64,000 bases of DNA from Isoetes taiwanensis (GCA_021234155.1 JAJEKV010000072.1:1468526-1532525); one strand, 5' to 3'; counted from the first letter of the stretch, positions 35,601 through 49,700 are shown. Numbers and translations are program-made. Notes: a model not told the origin generated them from the letters alone.

Positions 35601-37320
35601 AAGAAATTTATCGCTACCTTACATTTCTCTTGCCCAACCTTCAGCGGCAAAAGTAGATTTTTTGTATCAAAGTCAAAAAGGATATCGGTTATGGGCTTGC
35701 AAAATTGAATTAAATGTAGCAAGTTAGAGAACATATTTCCTTCAAATTATTTCCCTCCCCATCAAAAAGCCATGCTTTTGGCCCGCTGCAACCATTTGTT
35801 TTGTTCTATCCCAACTTGCAAAATGAAAAAAAAAATGACATTACATAAGATATTTTAGATATTACCATCCTTGATATAATAATTGACTTCAACTAGATCA
35901 AAATGGAAAACATGCAAAAGTTGAACCTATATTCTATCATGGGATAAAAGTTGCTTTTAATTATGGGGCATTTAACATAACATCTAACAATGTTTGCATG
36001 CCTTTGAAAGCAAGGGGGCCTTTCTAACAACTAACAATAACATCTAACAATGCCTTATTGAGTTAGGAAACAATGTATTGAGTTAGGCATTCGATTGTTT
36101 ATGTGAAATTGCAATGACTAATGAAATCCATGTTGCATCACTATTTTTTAGCAAATGTCAAAAAGGAGGAAGATGATGGGCTTGAAAAACATTGAAGAGG
36201 AGGTGTCAAAGCAATGGAGGACAAGAAACTTGTGTCTATATGTAATGGTCTTGTCATACCCCACAAAGGCATCCCTTAAAAATAACATAAGATCTTGATT
36301 TCCGGGCTCCTTCATTTCTATCCTCACTTTCGACATTTTGAAAATGGCCATTAAATATGATGATAAAATTCAATAGGGCTAAGACCAGCCAAGAAAGAAC
36401 TTCCAATTAGTCCTTCCTGTTCCTTTATGTTTTTATTGCCTTACCTTCCTATCTGTCATTTAATTGTTTTTCATTTACATGATATGGTTGCTTGCAGGCA
36501 TTGCACCATCATTTCGTGTTCTTTTCGTGGATTTTATGACAAGGTTAGAACTGGAACTTTGGCATCTCTAAAAAATTGTTGTTATTTTATCACTAGAACA
36601 TCCATTAATTCTGGCACTTCTTGAATCCAAAGATATAACTGGACTTTTCTTCAAGAAGCATTGTTCAGAGTCACTTGTCAGTTCATAAGCAAACAGTAAC
36701 CAAGATGAGGCTTCTTCAAACATGTTTGGTTTTGTCTATTTTCTGTCAGTCTTATAAGCAAACAATAACCAACATACACACAGGAATAAATGTAGTTCTA
36801 TTTTTATCCTGCAAGACCTATCCAGCAAGACCATAAGGAAGTTCCAGCAAAGCATTCTCCTTGAACGTTTCATGCCTAAGCACTGAATTCGAGATATGAA
36901 ACTAGATTATCAAATCCATGTTTAGTCAAACCTGATAAGAGGAGCTCCTTTTTTATTATTTGATTCGATTATCCAAACTTCTCCTTAGCCGCTTTCAAGC
37001 TTTATGAGAACAAATGGAATACTTGAAGTATTGAACTGGCCATAGCCACAAAAGGACTCATGCTTTCTTGCATTTTTTTCATAGCTCTTAAACTCATAAG
37101 TAACTCATTCCCAGATTTGCTCAGTGTCCATGCCACGAGAATCATAAAAGATTCAAAGAAAGCTCTTTTTAGTGAAGAATGCAGATATGCACCAAATGCG
37201 AAGCCTGTAGATATTGCACAGATTTATCGCTCAGGAAAAAGCCCTCTAACAACTATTGTAGACTAAAATCCGGCAGCTACCAGCACATTTGGCTAATTTT
37301 ATCTTAGCATCTGGTATATC
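35600..37320. other. Intergenic stretch, nothing supported
   Basis: No gene family recognised. There is a local duplication of AACTAACAATAACATCTAACAATG-like phrases around 35975-36060. A 68-codon + strand frame at 37060-37266 has no known motif. Confidence 0.4.
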
Positions 37321-37329
37321 CAGGTAAGA

Positions 37330-37800
37330 TCACAGTATACCGCTGGCCAAAAACCAAGGAACCCTAAACTTAACCTTTGATATCTTTTCAACAAAGCTTG
37401 CCCTTTGGTTTTGTAAGCTACACATTGAAAAACGCCTTTCTATCGGACTCCATCTCCCCACCAAAAGTTTGCAAAAAAGCCTTCTGCTCGGGTTCGACCA
37501 ACTTCCTTAAAATAAATCGTGAGCGTAAGATTGCGATGATGATGTAGCTTGGCATCCAAGCAAAGCACATATAGCCAAAGAAAACTTTCTCATCTCAAGT
37601 CCATTCGCCAAAACATAAAGGCGCTTAATGCAAAGATTACTTCCTCCAACAGATCAAGAGCTTGATGCAGATGGGCATGATTCCATAGCGGGAGGAGATG
37701 CTTCAACGATTTGGTTGCCACAATTGCCGAACATGCCATAGCAAGAAAAGTTTGCAACGTGTCGAAAAAATTTCCATAGAAGTGTTGCGCACGAAAAAAG
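37330..37800 (-). mobile_element. Possible LINE fragment
   Basis: On the - strand a stretch reads ...RTRAEGFFANFWWGDG near 37460-37510, similar to the IANFWWGG-type motif after the RT domain in plant LINEs. Nearby frames are broken and the match is short. Alternatively this is anonymous sequence. Confidence 0.3.
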
Positions 37801-38546
37801 CTGATGTGTCGTGATCATAGAATCGCCCTCCAATAATTATCTAAACTATATAATTGTTGTAGGCAAGATTCGTTAAGAATATATTTTTTGATTCTCTTTC
37901 ATTTAAGCGACACGTCCACAACCCGGGAAAAAATCAAAGAAAAAAGAAATCCAAATAATTTGGATGATCTCTGTCCCGCGGATTTGACATGGAGCTGGAG
38001 AAACGGCAGGTAACAATCCGACTGGCCATTTTTGGATCTTCCTCTTCCAACCATGGCCTCCATCACCATGGGCTTCACCGTAGTCGTCCTTAGGCTATGA
38101 TTGTCAAAATGCCTGGTGAAGCATTTTCATCTCTTCATAATCAAGCCTTAGTTCAAGGGAGTACTTGGCTTACGGAGAAGGTTTCTGAGATTAAGCATCA
38201 CAATCTTATGGGCAAATTTTCTTTGGCAGACACAATTTCGGACTCTCTCTACTCATCCGACAAGGCAATACTTGGCGATGGCAGTTTAGGCTGAGGATTC
38301 CATATAAGCAACTCCGGAGCTTTCTTTTCTTCAATCGCGCTCCATCCCGTCTGCCAATCCAGATTCACGGTAGACATGTGATTCATACTGTATAACTCTA
38401 CAACCAAAGAAAGGAGGTCATTTTTTTTATGTCTCCAATTTCTACCTTGTTAAATGATTGGTTCCAGAAACTTTATGGATCTCTATCCACTTCTTTCATG
38501 ACTCTTTCCTGGTGTTTGCGGTTCCACTCTCTCTTCTTCTGCTTCA

Positions 38547-39590
38547 CTAATTTTTATACTGCTTATGGGCATGAGAATCCATAGATTTCATGCATGTCTT
38601 TTTAGCTTTGAGAGAGTCATAATCAAACCATTTTTTATAACGCCCCCTTCTAGGATGAATGTATCCAAAGATATTACCCGATATGCTAATTATAGCATTA
38701 GATAGCATGCTGCACTTCTCATCTAAAGATTTCTGACTGTGTATCCCCTCGAATTTAGTTGCCAAAGCACTTTCATTGCGTATAAAGATTGGCATTCAAG
38801 TGAAACGTGAAAGGAACATGGTCAGAGTCTGGATTTCTCTCCAAGAACTTAAAATCTGTGATATATCTGATTGCATCTAGATCTCCTACTAGTAAGTCAA
38901 CAGTACTACTTCCATTTGGTTGAATGCAGGTAACACAATCCGTATCTGGAAATCTCGGAAGTCCATTAAATACAATGAAGTTGAAAGACTCACATAAGGT
39001 AAGAACATGTGAATCCATTCTATTCTTCATTGTGTCATGTGAGTGACATGGCCAACAATGCAAACCATCTGAATGCTCATTCAACCATAGAATATTCCAT
39101 TCGCCTGAAAACAACGCTGCTTATTTGTCACCAATTTTTTCGTTCAAATCTCCGGCTATAAAAACTTTTCCAAGTTGTTTGTATATTAATATATCTTCTG
39201 CAAGATGAATAAGAGGGTCTTCTGCACTCAATCCATTAGTCTCATATATAGATGCTGGACATGGATCCAAAGGAGCAAAATACACAATGGCTACATAAAT
39301 CACAGTTTTATCTGAAGATATTTTCAACCAAATGTATTGTGAGAATTTGTCTTTATTTACTACTGTGACTGACTTGCTAATATCCTTTCGAATATAGCAT
39401 GCAACACCGCCCCATCCTCTTCTACTTCCACCTTGGAGATTCCAAACTGAGTCTAACAAGATAAATCCTGGTATAACCAATGTTCTATTGGTCTCATGTT
39501 CCCATGTTTCGATAAAAGCAAGCACATCATGCCCACTAAACATCTGCAAATTGCTAAGAATTGTGTTCTCACTCAAGCCATGAATATTTC
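38547..39590 (-). pseudogene. LINE endonuclease domain relic
   Basis: The - strand pieces carry the endonuclease/exonuclease/phosphatase fold motifs in order: DVLAFIETWEHETN, GWGGVACYIRKDIS, YVAIVYFAP and VFIAGDLNEKIGD (39576-39121). After a frame break come LCESFNFIVFNGLPRF, STVDLLVGD and NPDSDHVPFTF (39020-38800). This is the N-terminal endonuclease of a LINE ORF2. A further helical piece follows to 38547. Stops at about 39120 and 38780 break it. It may belong with the LINE pieces at 37.3 or 33.9-35.6 kb, which lie downstream in the same orientation. Confidence 0.8.
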
Positions 39591-39599
39591 AAACTAAAA

Positions 39600-40700
39600 A
39601 CCGGAGGGCCTCGTATTTCTATGCTCGGTTTCTAATCACCAACTTATTATTCACAAAATAAGCTTGTTTATCTTCGTCTTTCAATTTTCGTACTTCCTCT
39701 AGAAGTAATTTGCACTCTTTCTTTCTTTTTCTTTTTTTCTTTTTTGGTCAAAAAGGTCGTAAAACCAGAAAGGCTACCTTGCTTTCTAAGGTCTATTTTA
39801 GGCACGGATATATGGCATGCATTTGGGCATATGCTTCTTGCCTGCACATATCGCATGTGCATACAACATGCGCATGGGGCATGCTTTCTGGGATGGCACG
39901 CAGATATCCTGGAAGAACATACTAAATTTCTATTTCACCTGGGCCTTTGGTCTAGTAGCAACACATTAGTCCTAGAACAACTATATCTTAAGTTCAAGAC
40001 TGCCCAAAGTTGCACTATGTATAGTTCTTGTCCAAGGCATCTATTTACCTACCTATTTGTTGAAATATGATTCATATATCATTAACCAATAACCACATAT
40101 CCTACGGCTACAGATTATTGGCTTTTTGGACAACTACAGATCAACAAGGCCAACAAGAATGAAGTCTGGATTCTCAAAATCATAGCTCATATGCTACTTC
40201 ACAAAAATCTTTATGATTGTTAAGGTTGGATGCATCCTTAATAGATTCTTGGCTAACATCAGATGCTGCTAAGAATTGACCAACTAGCCTAAGGAAATCT
40301 TAGCATGTTTCTTGTGTTAGAGGGTCCCTGTATTAAGTTGTAGCTTTCATTAGAGGTATGAGTTGTACAATTTTTCGTATTTTCAATTGTTTTTTCTAGG
40401 CCAAAATCTATGTTATGATGCTAGGAAATTAGGGGCCTTACTCATAGTCAAATTAGATGCGTGCATATAGAAAAAAGACAGGCATCAGAATGCATGACTT
40501 GGTTCCATTTACTTTTCCCTTTCCAAAAGAGCTTTATTTAATATTATATTGCTATGTTCTGTCATGGAACAGATCCACACATGGAGGCTTGCTATACAGT
40601 TTCACTTTGCAAATGCTAGTTTTCCTTTTCTCTTCGGTTTCCTTGACCCCTAAAGACACAATTAAAGCATTGTTAGCTCGTTCAGCGCTAGCATATTGTT
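39600..40700. other. Intergenic stretch 3' of the LIMR gene
   Basis: A T/C-rich run lies at 39717-39750. No gene is recognised. A small cluster of GCATGTGCATACAACATGCG-like palindromic text occurs near 39850-39880. Confidence 0.4.
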
Positions 40701-40705
40701 TAGCA

Positions 40706-43700
40706 TTAGCATATTGATGAAGATGAAGATACACTGCATACACTTACAAAGGCAATGTAATAGATGAATGTCAAAAAAGATAGGATGATAAACGTGAATT
40801 GGAAGATATTGTACCTAACAAAAAGAAGAACAATAAAGTTACGTAAAAATTCAGTAAGCAATAAGTTTTTTAAAAGTCATTGGTTATAACTTATACTGCA
40901 CTTTATACAAGACTATGCACGTTTGTTTTAGGCAATTATATAAAGGAAGTCATAGGATCCCTAGTACCGGGCCGGGCGCCGGGGGGGTTGCGCTCGTTAC
41001 AAGACTTAACCAAACATCCCACGACGGAACCCGAGTTCTTACCTGAATAGATACTTTAGACCTCGCAAAGACTCTAATGTATGGCCAAAAATCTCCTGAG
41101 CTGCAGTTGCTTCGGCATACAATGAAAATGCCTTCGTACAAAATTGGATAACGCTGCATCCATATGAGTATTGTTAAGTAAAATTAATTTCTCGAATCCA
41201 TTTGTGAGACCAAAGTCCATGAGAGCACACAAGCACCTGATTGAACAGAGAAGAATAACCCCCACATTGAAGAGGAAGGAGCTCATCAGTGTCCCATGGT
41301 ACCTAAGGTGTGTCATTCCACAAATGTTAGCTGTTCGTTTAAACTGTGAATTTTAAACACAAGTTAAGGGAGAACTGCGTACTTCATTGGATGAACGGAC
41401 ATAAACATGATCCTCATCCCAAGATGCACTTCTCCAGAAATGACAGCCAACATAAGATAGAAACAAAAGAAAGCAAATGCTGTTGTTCCTAACAAACCTA
41501 GAATGCCCCACAGTTAAGAATTAGAAATATGTGTATGTTATAAGCATCAAATTCTATGAGCTCTTGCATCTTCTTAATGTTCATGCTAAGCAAATTTATA
41601 TACGTGCTGAATATAGATATTAAAAAGTAATAGTGAAAAATGCGCACCCCAAGCTTTGTCAAGCCGCACGAATATCTGGTTCAGAAAGGGTGCAATTGGT
41701 GGTTGAACCAATAGATATATGATGATGTGAACCAGCCATAAGGCTGATATGCAAAACCTGAAAACCCATTTGTTGCTTCAGCACCAATAGATGGATCGGC
41801 ATTTTTTTATGGCTACCTCTAAGCTACAGAAAAGTTGCTATAACAACTAAATGTCTTGTTGCAATAGAAGCAAGTTTAACCATATGACCTAAACTGTTGA
41901 AGCCTTTTCTTTTTCTTGCTTAATATCTGTAATAAACAGGTTTAAGGCTATGCATTTATAACTCAAAATGCTTAGCTTTTGTTACAGACATTTGCTTACC
42001 CTATGATTCCAAACAAAAGCTTTCCCAAATACCATAGAGTTGTGAGGGCCCAGGACGCTTCTGCCTATCATTTCATAAAGAAAAGTTTAAACCAAATGCT
42101 TGAGGCATCCACCTGAAAAGTGGTAGAGTTACCTGTTCCCCTTGAGGGAAAACTTCCTCTAAAGCTTTTACATCCTCTTCAAGATATTCAAGCTCCTGGA
42201 AAACAAACCAGGCCATTTTTGTTTGTTCAGCCAATTGCTGCTAGAATCAAAAGTTAAAAGCAATCCTTTGATTCTAAGATCATTAAACGATTTGGAATGA
42301 CAATTTTAGATTCTTGCAAACAGACACATGGTATACTGATCGAAAAATTGTGGAGACCTTATTTGATGTCTGTTCCTTCCATAATCATGTTTTCTTTGTT
42401 AAGGATGGTATCTCAATGTCAATTCAGTTTCGAGAATTTAAGGACTACAATTAACAATCTCATATTCCAGCCCGCCCTGCTAGTATTTAAGTTGTATTGT
42501 GTGATCTTTGCCCCAATCAGGATCTCAGCACACTATTTTTCCCATATATATCTACCCTTTGGTTTTATCTGGGCCAAAAAATCATAAATTACAAAAATGC
42601 TCCTAGCCAGTTAACGCCTGCAAAAAGATAGATATCGCCATTATAACGATAATGTTGATCCTGGTGCTTATCTGGCAATTACTATCTCTCACAACATGGA
42701 AAAGAAGTCAAGTCTAACGAAACTTTGGACTCACTTTCTGTACAACTTTGACCTTTGATTTAAATTTCCATCCTTTGCTTCCACTCCTTTCCTCCTGTTG
42801 AAGTGCCTTTGTAGCTGTCTTCAACTCTTTGGCCCGCTTATTCAGGTCAGTGGCTTCCTGTAAAATGCAAGCACAGCTATATATGACACCCAATTTGCAC
42901 TACTTCAATGTTGAAAGAGAAAAGACTGCAGTTGATATACTTCACCTTGATGTATTGTGCACGAGAGATCACACACTTTGGTCTTTTAAGGAAGCCAACT
43001 ATAAGACTCAGAGGGAAGCAAGCTATTCCAATGCCTCCAAAAATCTGTGTTTAAATGGGATTAGCCAAAACCCTAATTCTATAAAACCCTAAGTATTTAT
43101 CTACTGTGTAAAGAACCTTTTATATGGTTTGAATAATAGGTCTACCAGAACAAGACAAGGACTTCAGTAACAGGATATCCAACATTTTTTCTAATTTCAA
43201 AAGAAGGATGTTAAAGAAAATGCTGAAGGGGTAGAAGCACATTAGGAGAACGAATCAGCCAAATGCATTGAGGGTTTGTCGCAGCAGCAGCCATGCATAG
43301 CCTTGTAAATATTCTTGGTCCCCTAAAGGGTTGGAATTATGACCCACATTCTTCTTACATAAAGAATGTGGTTTTACATGGGATCAATAGAAGATCGATT
43401 GAATTACTTACAGTAAATAAAATTGACCCTGCAATTGTTGTCAAAGCAATAATATAAGCAGGGAATGAAGTCCGCAGACTCCAGATGACAGTCCCAGCAG
43501 CACCATTATAGCCAGAACACTGTTTAGAACAAGATAGAACACTGTTTAAACGAAGACACGTTAAATATCATCCATAATTTGTAGCACAAATAAAGAATAA
43601 GAGTGTGCACGCGTGCATGCAAAGTAACTTGTAAGAAGTCTTTCTATGTACTTTCTAGTTCTCAAAGATGAAGATATATGTCAAAGAGCTCCAGCTGAAA

Positions 43701-45182
43701 GCTTCATTCTGCTTTATTCTGTTGCATCCTCTTTCTGCCCATGCTAGACCCTAGTTCCTTATCTTATGTATTTTGTTCCCGATTTACTTATTGTGTCAAA
43801 AAGTTGTGCCATATAAAGACTTACTAGAGCCGACATGTTAGTATTTATCGGGCCAACAGGATGGAAACAAGGAATACTCGAACTGAGGGAACTAAAGTCT
43901 GTTGTAAAGGGAACTGTCACAGAAGAAAGACGCCTGACAGAAAAGTCCACATAGCCCAGAACACCTGCAAACAGAATTGACTTCATTTAACTTGAAAGAT
44001 GATGCATGAACTCTACAACATAAGAAAAATTACCACTGACCATATAAAATACCAAGGACAAGTGCAATCACCACACAAAGAAGTCCAACCCAAATGAGTG
44101 CATTGCAAGCCCTGCTTCCAGGACTCCTGCAGCGCAAACCAAGAATCAGGAATCGTGCATTTTACCATCTAACATTGAATGCATTATAAACCATAAACTG
44201 TAAGTCTCACAATGAATACTAATTTTCTACCTACTAATGAAAATAATCCTATTCTCTGATGCAGATCATTTGTAAACCAAATGTCGTGCAGAGGTGCATT
44301 CATCACTCAATTGCAGTAGAGACAAAATCATCTGCAAAATAACCAGTCTCTTGAATTCTATCAGCAGTTCAACTGGAGACTATCAAAATGGTGGAACTGT
44401 TGCAATTAAATCTTGCTTGACCGTAATTTGGGGATTTGAACCCCAACACTACCAATGGCATAGCAGATGACAAAACAGAAAAGGGTAAATAAAGAAAGAA
44501 CCTCTAGCATTGACTCTGGCTTGAACACTCGAAATGTGCAATCGACAATTTAAATAAGTGGGCAATGCTGCATCATTTTTATGATTCAGAAACTGTCCTA
44601 GCTAGAAAATCTTTGACTGCGTTTTCAACGTCTTTTGTTAATCTATGGCATGAATCACAATATCAAGGATTCTCAAAGTCTAAATGACAGCTGTATCAAA
44701 GGTTGTTTTCAATACGAGTTCGAATTTAAAGCTCTATGAATTATCATTTTCAACTTAAGTTGATCCTTAAGAACAGTATGATGCTCGAAACCAATAGGAC
44801 CAAAACCCAACAGAAGATGGTAAGTGACTTACTTCTCTTGGTCTCCTTCATAATAGAATATCGAGAATGGAATCACGATAAACACAAGAAAGGCATCGAT
44901 GATGTAAATTGCTAACCATAGCTCCTTCATAGGTAAGGTAAGCTTGCATGCCCCGTTGAAAATATTCTGCTTGCAAGACTCCTTATTGGCAACATCAGCA
45001 GGCAACATAAGGATAGAAATCTCTGCAACGGACAGCCCTAATACCACTATCATTTTCGGAAAATAAGCCTGATTAGCATCGTCGGGATGCTGATAATTAA
45101 TAAGAATATAAATGTTCACAAGAAAAACAAGGACGCTAACTATGATCACAATGAGAAGCAAGACAATATTGAAGTCTGCCAT
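40706..45182 (-). CDS. LIMR/LMBR1-like multispanning membrane protein (13 exons)
   Basis: Plant member of the LMBR1-like/LIMR family, related to animal LMBD1. The transport or receptor role in plants is not established. Exons (- strand order): 44833-45182, 44041-44126, 43825-43964, 43412-43519, 42946-43044, 42735-42857, 42133-42195, 42000-42064, 41648-41757, 41383-41497, 41237-41302, 41043-41153, 40706-40814. All junctions are GT-AG with consistent phases: 1545 nt, 514 aa, close to the ~509 aa of Arabidopsis homologues. Hallmarks are [15 protein letters not shown] and LMLPADVAN in exon 1, [18 protein letters not shown], the charged loop [51 protein letters not shown], and the last exon [13 protein letters not shown]. 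Many hydrophobic helices are visible. The C-terminus ends in a short Ser-rich tail. It appears intact. Confidence 0.95.
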
Positions 45183-45720
45183 CGCTAGTTCCTTCAGATA
45201 GCAGAAGCAATTTCGCGATCTCCAAGAACCCTAAATTTCATTCTTGTCAAATAAACAAAATGAGACGCCTCGCCACTTGAAAATAAGGGTGAAATCACAC
45301 CTGCGCCCCGTCCACAAACCATTTTTTCTATCCTGGGCAGGGGCTTCGGACGCCCAGGATTTTCGTATCAGACTTGTGCCCAATATTACTCTACCATGTG
45401 AAAAATTTTAAGAAGTATAAATTTTCTTCGTCAGCATCCACTGCAAAAGCTCCGATTCTTGATTTGAAACTTGAATCCGGCAGTTTTGCTGAATTTAATG
45501 CTTCAGTGCGGACTGTTCATGCTTCAAAATCCGCTTGTCATTCTTGATTTAATTTAGGTCTTAGGGCTCAGCAAATCCGGTGGAGATCATCCGAAGAATA
45601 GTGTGTACAGGCCGACACAAAGATCACAGACGAACCACCACCGAAGAGCATGAATCTGTGCAGAATCGCCCCTCCGGGACCGGAACTCACGAACCCTAAT
45701 TTTATTTCTTTGACGTGTTG
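45183..45720 (-). other. Upstream region of the LIMR gene
   Basis: 5' flank and probable leader of the LIMR gene. No TATA box is convincing. No other gene is seen. Confidence 0.4.
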
Positions 45721-45724
45721 GGTG

Positions 45725-45888
45725 CTGACTTGGCGATGCCCAGGATCTTGGCCAGGGTGTAGACTAGAGCAGGCTTCGAAATCCCCAATACCTCTATCTA
45801 GAAATCCCCAATACCTCTATCTAGATAATTTGTTACCCAATACCTCTATCTAGAAATCCCCAATACCTCTATCTAGATAATTTGCTGG
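45725..45888 (+). repeat. Left member of a long-range direct repeat pair
   Basis: TGACTTGGCGATGCCCAGGA, TCTTGGCCAGGGTGTAGACT and TACCTCTATCTAGATAATTTG here correspond to 57115-57206 in the same orientation. The left copy is longer because GAAATCCCCAATACCTCTATCTA is amplified four times inside it. The pair flanks the ParB-like/transposase block and is separated by about 11.3 kb. Confidence 0.85.
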
Positions 45889-45899
45889 CGTTGCTAACT

Positions 45900-46700
45900 T
45901 TGTTGTTTTGCAGGGTTGCTTAACCCCATGCACACTTTGGTGCAATTTTAGCTATGCCATGTGTCATGCCACATCAGCTTAATTCCATCTCAACCGTTAG
46001 ATCTAATTTATGAATCCATAGCTAGGAAAAAAAGAAAATCTATGGAAAATCCAGGTAATTCTTTCAGCAGGTCGATGCCGTTCTTGGCCAACATCTCGGG
46101 TCCCTAATCATTCTGACCCACGCAGCTCGCCTTTGAATCCTTTTAGTCTGGCCTGGCAGAGGCCGTCTTCCATCAAATCGGCCCTTTTGGGCCTGGTTCT
46201 GACCATTCTAGGCCAGATTCAAGCAGGTATGGCGCGATCTCAAGGCGCCGATTCCGGCAGCCAAAGTTTCAAATCTGGCTTGTTTGGCCTCCTAATCCCC
46301 CAAACCGGCCATGCTAAGCCAATTTTGGCCCTTTTCCATGCCATTCCAGCCGCTTCCGATCAATTCGAGAAGTTTGCCATGATCCAGCCTCCATCTGTGT
46401 CAATCCTGCATGGCAGATTCCTCCCTTGATGTCGTGTGAATTCCTTCTCATGCATACCTCTGGATTAATTCCAAATCCTTTCATATACTCTTCCACCATC
46501 CCTTCTTATAGGTGGTTCTCTATTTCCCAGGCCATGCCATTCATATGCGGCTAAAATCTAATCTATTCATCCGATTCCATAACTTTAAAGACCTTTTTAT
46601 TATTCCACCTCTGGGCTTAATCGGAATCATTCCATCACACTATAGTATCTCCATGTATTAGCACATGCAATTCAAAACTCTAAATCCCAGTTTAGACTAC
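45900..46700. other. Stretch without supported gene
   Basis: No coding family or repeat end is recognised between the direct repeat and the end of the ParB-like gene. The region 46130-46330 is locally rich in GGCC. Confidence 0.4.
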
Positions 46701-46710
46701 TAAGCATGAA

Positions 46711-49700
46711 TTAATTAATTAGAGAAATTTGGAATTCTCGTTTAGCATGAAATAGGTTCGTGGTTAGCCATATAGTGCAGAAACTACTAGCAACTGAGTA
46801 AAAGTTGGTGTTTTTTAGTACACTCTTCTCATTCAGTGCACTTAATTTTTGAAAAGTGGGCTCGAGGGCTTCAATACCTTTTTCCGTCGCTTCCAGCAAG
46901 CGCTTTGTTTCTTGCATTCTCTCCTCGTAGGATTTAGCATCGAGGTTATCCAAAATGGTATTTGCTTAGGAGCCTTGCTGTGTGGAGATAGACGAAGCTC
47001 CAGCTCAGGTTGCACAGGTACTACACGAACATCACTCCTGTTAATGCACATATGACTAATATAGTACTGATATTCTTTCACCCTTCGTTTGCTCTCCCAA
47101 CCCATTTCTTCACACGAACCTAAAGACAGGTGGCCACCTCCCTGAATTTGCTTCTGACTGTACAAGCAATTGGGCAAATTCACAGAGCGCGTGATAATAA
47201 CCAAGTGATAAACTTTGGCAGTAGTCATGGTAGCTATCCTTGTAAATAGGTCTGTGTATTTCTTGCAATCCCATACCTTGTTCATCCCTCGGATGTCAAT
47301 AAATATCAATGTGGCATTCTCTGACACTGGGAGGAAGTAGGGATGCCATCCTTTGTCACTGCTATGACAATATTTTTCTTTTCTTTTCTTTTTCTAGCCT
47401 CTTCCGGCTTTTTAGAATATTTTGATTGGCTCCAGAAAAGGCTACAGGTAGGTTACCTAGTGTATGATCCTTGTTATAGTTACTTCACGCATCAGACGTA
47501 TAAGATTCGATATATCAAGTATTCTGTTAGGTCAAATCGGGGAAAAGCCCGAAGCAATTCATTCCTCGAAGCTATCGAAATCCTTTTGCAGCAAATTTGT
47601 GGCATAAGATAAAATTTACGCCTCATAAAAAGTTAGGGTTCATGTCGGTTGCCCATTGTTTGCAATCAAATCTCCGCTATACCACGACCGCACCTTTAAA
47701 TACGCCTTGCCTTCTATAATCTCATCGAAATTTGTGACACCTCGCATTCGACATACCTCGTAGCAACCGGAGCCGTGTCTTGTTAAAGAAGTCTTTGGAT
47801 GGCTTGTCCGGAAACTCACCATGGTCACATCGAGAAAACTACGGTTTCACCCACATCCCGGCAACTTCCATTAACTTTTGAAAACCTTCTCATCCATAAA
47901 GATGAATTGTTTTTCATCTTTAAGCTCCTCGCACTTTCAAAGTGGTGGTTGCAATTACATGGAAATCCGCAGGTTGCAAAGGTCATCAAGATCGTCAGCG
48001 ATGTTGGCGAGTAGAAAATGAATAAATACCTTCCAAGCCGAACTCAGAGCAGTTCCTATCGGCCCTTGTGGAGGACGAAACCATAAGCCTTTGCTGATGA
48101 CGGTTGTGTTGCAGTTTTTCAATCAGTGGCTCTCTGTAGACGGTGTTTGCAATTACTTCGTTGCATTGAATACTCAACTCTATATATTCCTTGTCTGTAA
48201 GATTTCCGTTGAGCACTCTCGATCTTCTTCTAGCATATACTTTAGCAAATTCTAGTTGCTGCTCCAACTGGCCGACGACCGAACAAAGGAGTTGTGCCGC
48301 AAGAAAAATCGTGGGTTGCCAGAAATAATGTAAAATTTCTTGCCCTTTAAATCCTCTGGATTGCTCCATGTCACCCTCCTCCTGAAAAATAGACAACCAT
48401 CAAGTCAAATCTAAACAACGAGTGTCCAAAAGATAAAGAATCAGTTACCTGGTAATAGGGTCAAATGGCACGACGTCAGCAGGTGTGAGGACCTCTGTTG
48501 GGTATGTCTTGAAGCTTTTAACCAGAGTTTGAACATGGTCATTTGATCGCATTCGGTGTGTCAGGTTTGCTGGTGCAGGTTCACAATCAAAAATAGAAAT
48601 CTTGGTAAACCAATTAACCCCTAAGGGGTAAAACCGTTTAAACTGTTCAAGCTTTTGAGTGGTTTGCTCTGCCATCTTGCGTTCCTCTTCCGGATTGAAC
48701 TTCAACTCGACTGGAATGGCAGGTGGGTGTGGCCATGTCAACAACTTAGTAGAAGAGGCTTCCGTAACAGAAGGGGGGGTTTGAGAACTGCTGGGCTGCG
48801 GGCTATCGTCAGTGTTCAGATTTCTAAGGTTAATTTTGAAAGTAGTAAGTTTTTTTGGAATAAATCCACCAGATGTAGTGCTATCTGGGGCCTTTAAAGC
48901 AAGAGGAAGAGTAGGGTTAATAATACCGGAGGGGTTTATCGTGGATTGTGGTTCTTCAACAATTGTTTTTGATGCTGAAGGGTCTCCCAAAGTAGCAATT
49001 GGCTTCACACTTCTTTTCTTGGCCACGTCTCTTAGCCAATTGGTGTCCATCACCGAGGGCATTTTCTCGTCCCGAACTGCTTTCAAAGCACTGCTCGGAG
49101 GCTTCTTGTCTGTGGACAAACCATTTCTGTATGCCGAGAACCCTATCAAGATGTCTCTGTTTCCCTTTATACCTGACAAAGAGAGAGATTCATAAGATGG
49201 CAACACCCAGCCATAACCCTTATCTGATGTTGGAACGTTTTCCCCGTGGTCGGGCTTGTTCATTTTTCTTTGGTCATCATAGATGGGTCATAATTGCGCC
49301 ATTTCAGAATGTACTCCAGGAACTGCAATTGGTGTGTGTCCTCGATGCTGCATATGATAGCATCTTGCACATTGTTCTTCGTGCCTTCCCACATTGCCAC
49401 CACTATGCCAACTTGTTCAACGCCCTCGTGTTTCTTTCCGGGCGCAGAACAGCACAAGTCCTTTTTTGCCGCCATTTAATGTGTGGTATTGCTTGTGCAA
49501 TCTCTATACACCATTTGCGTTCATTAGAAGGGGTTATAATACGGATGGGTTCGACATCCGGTCCACGAAACAGAGCAAGGGCTGTAAATAAAAGCCTGTG
49601 GTGAGTGCCTGATAGGCTGCATAATGTTGTACAACGAAAAGTATAAACTACTCAAGAGAACTGCGACCGCGATCCTTCCAAGCAATTATAATAGTACTCC

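Noticed and set aside
40950..41000. GC-rich run (CGGGCCGGGCGCCGGGGGGG) as an exon of the LIMR gene
   Set aside because: The last exon was found further on at 40706-40814 with correct phase; this run lies in the last intron.
48999..49604. A 201-codon + strand frame with Cys/His residues
   Set aside because: It is the complement of the - strand ParB-like gene, whose frames show better protein character and splice sites.
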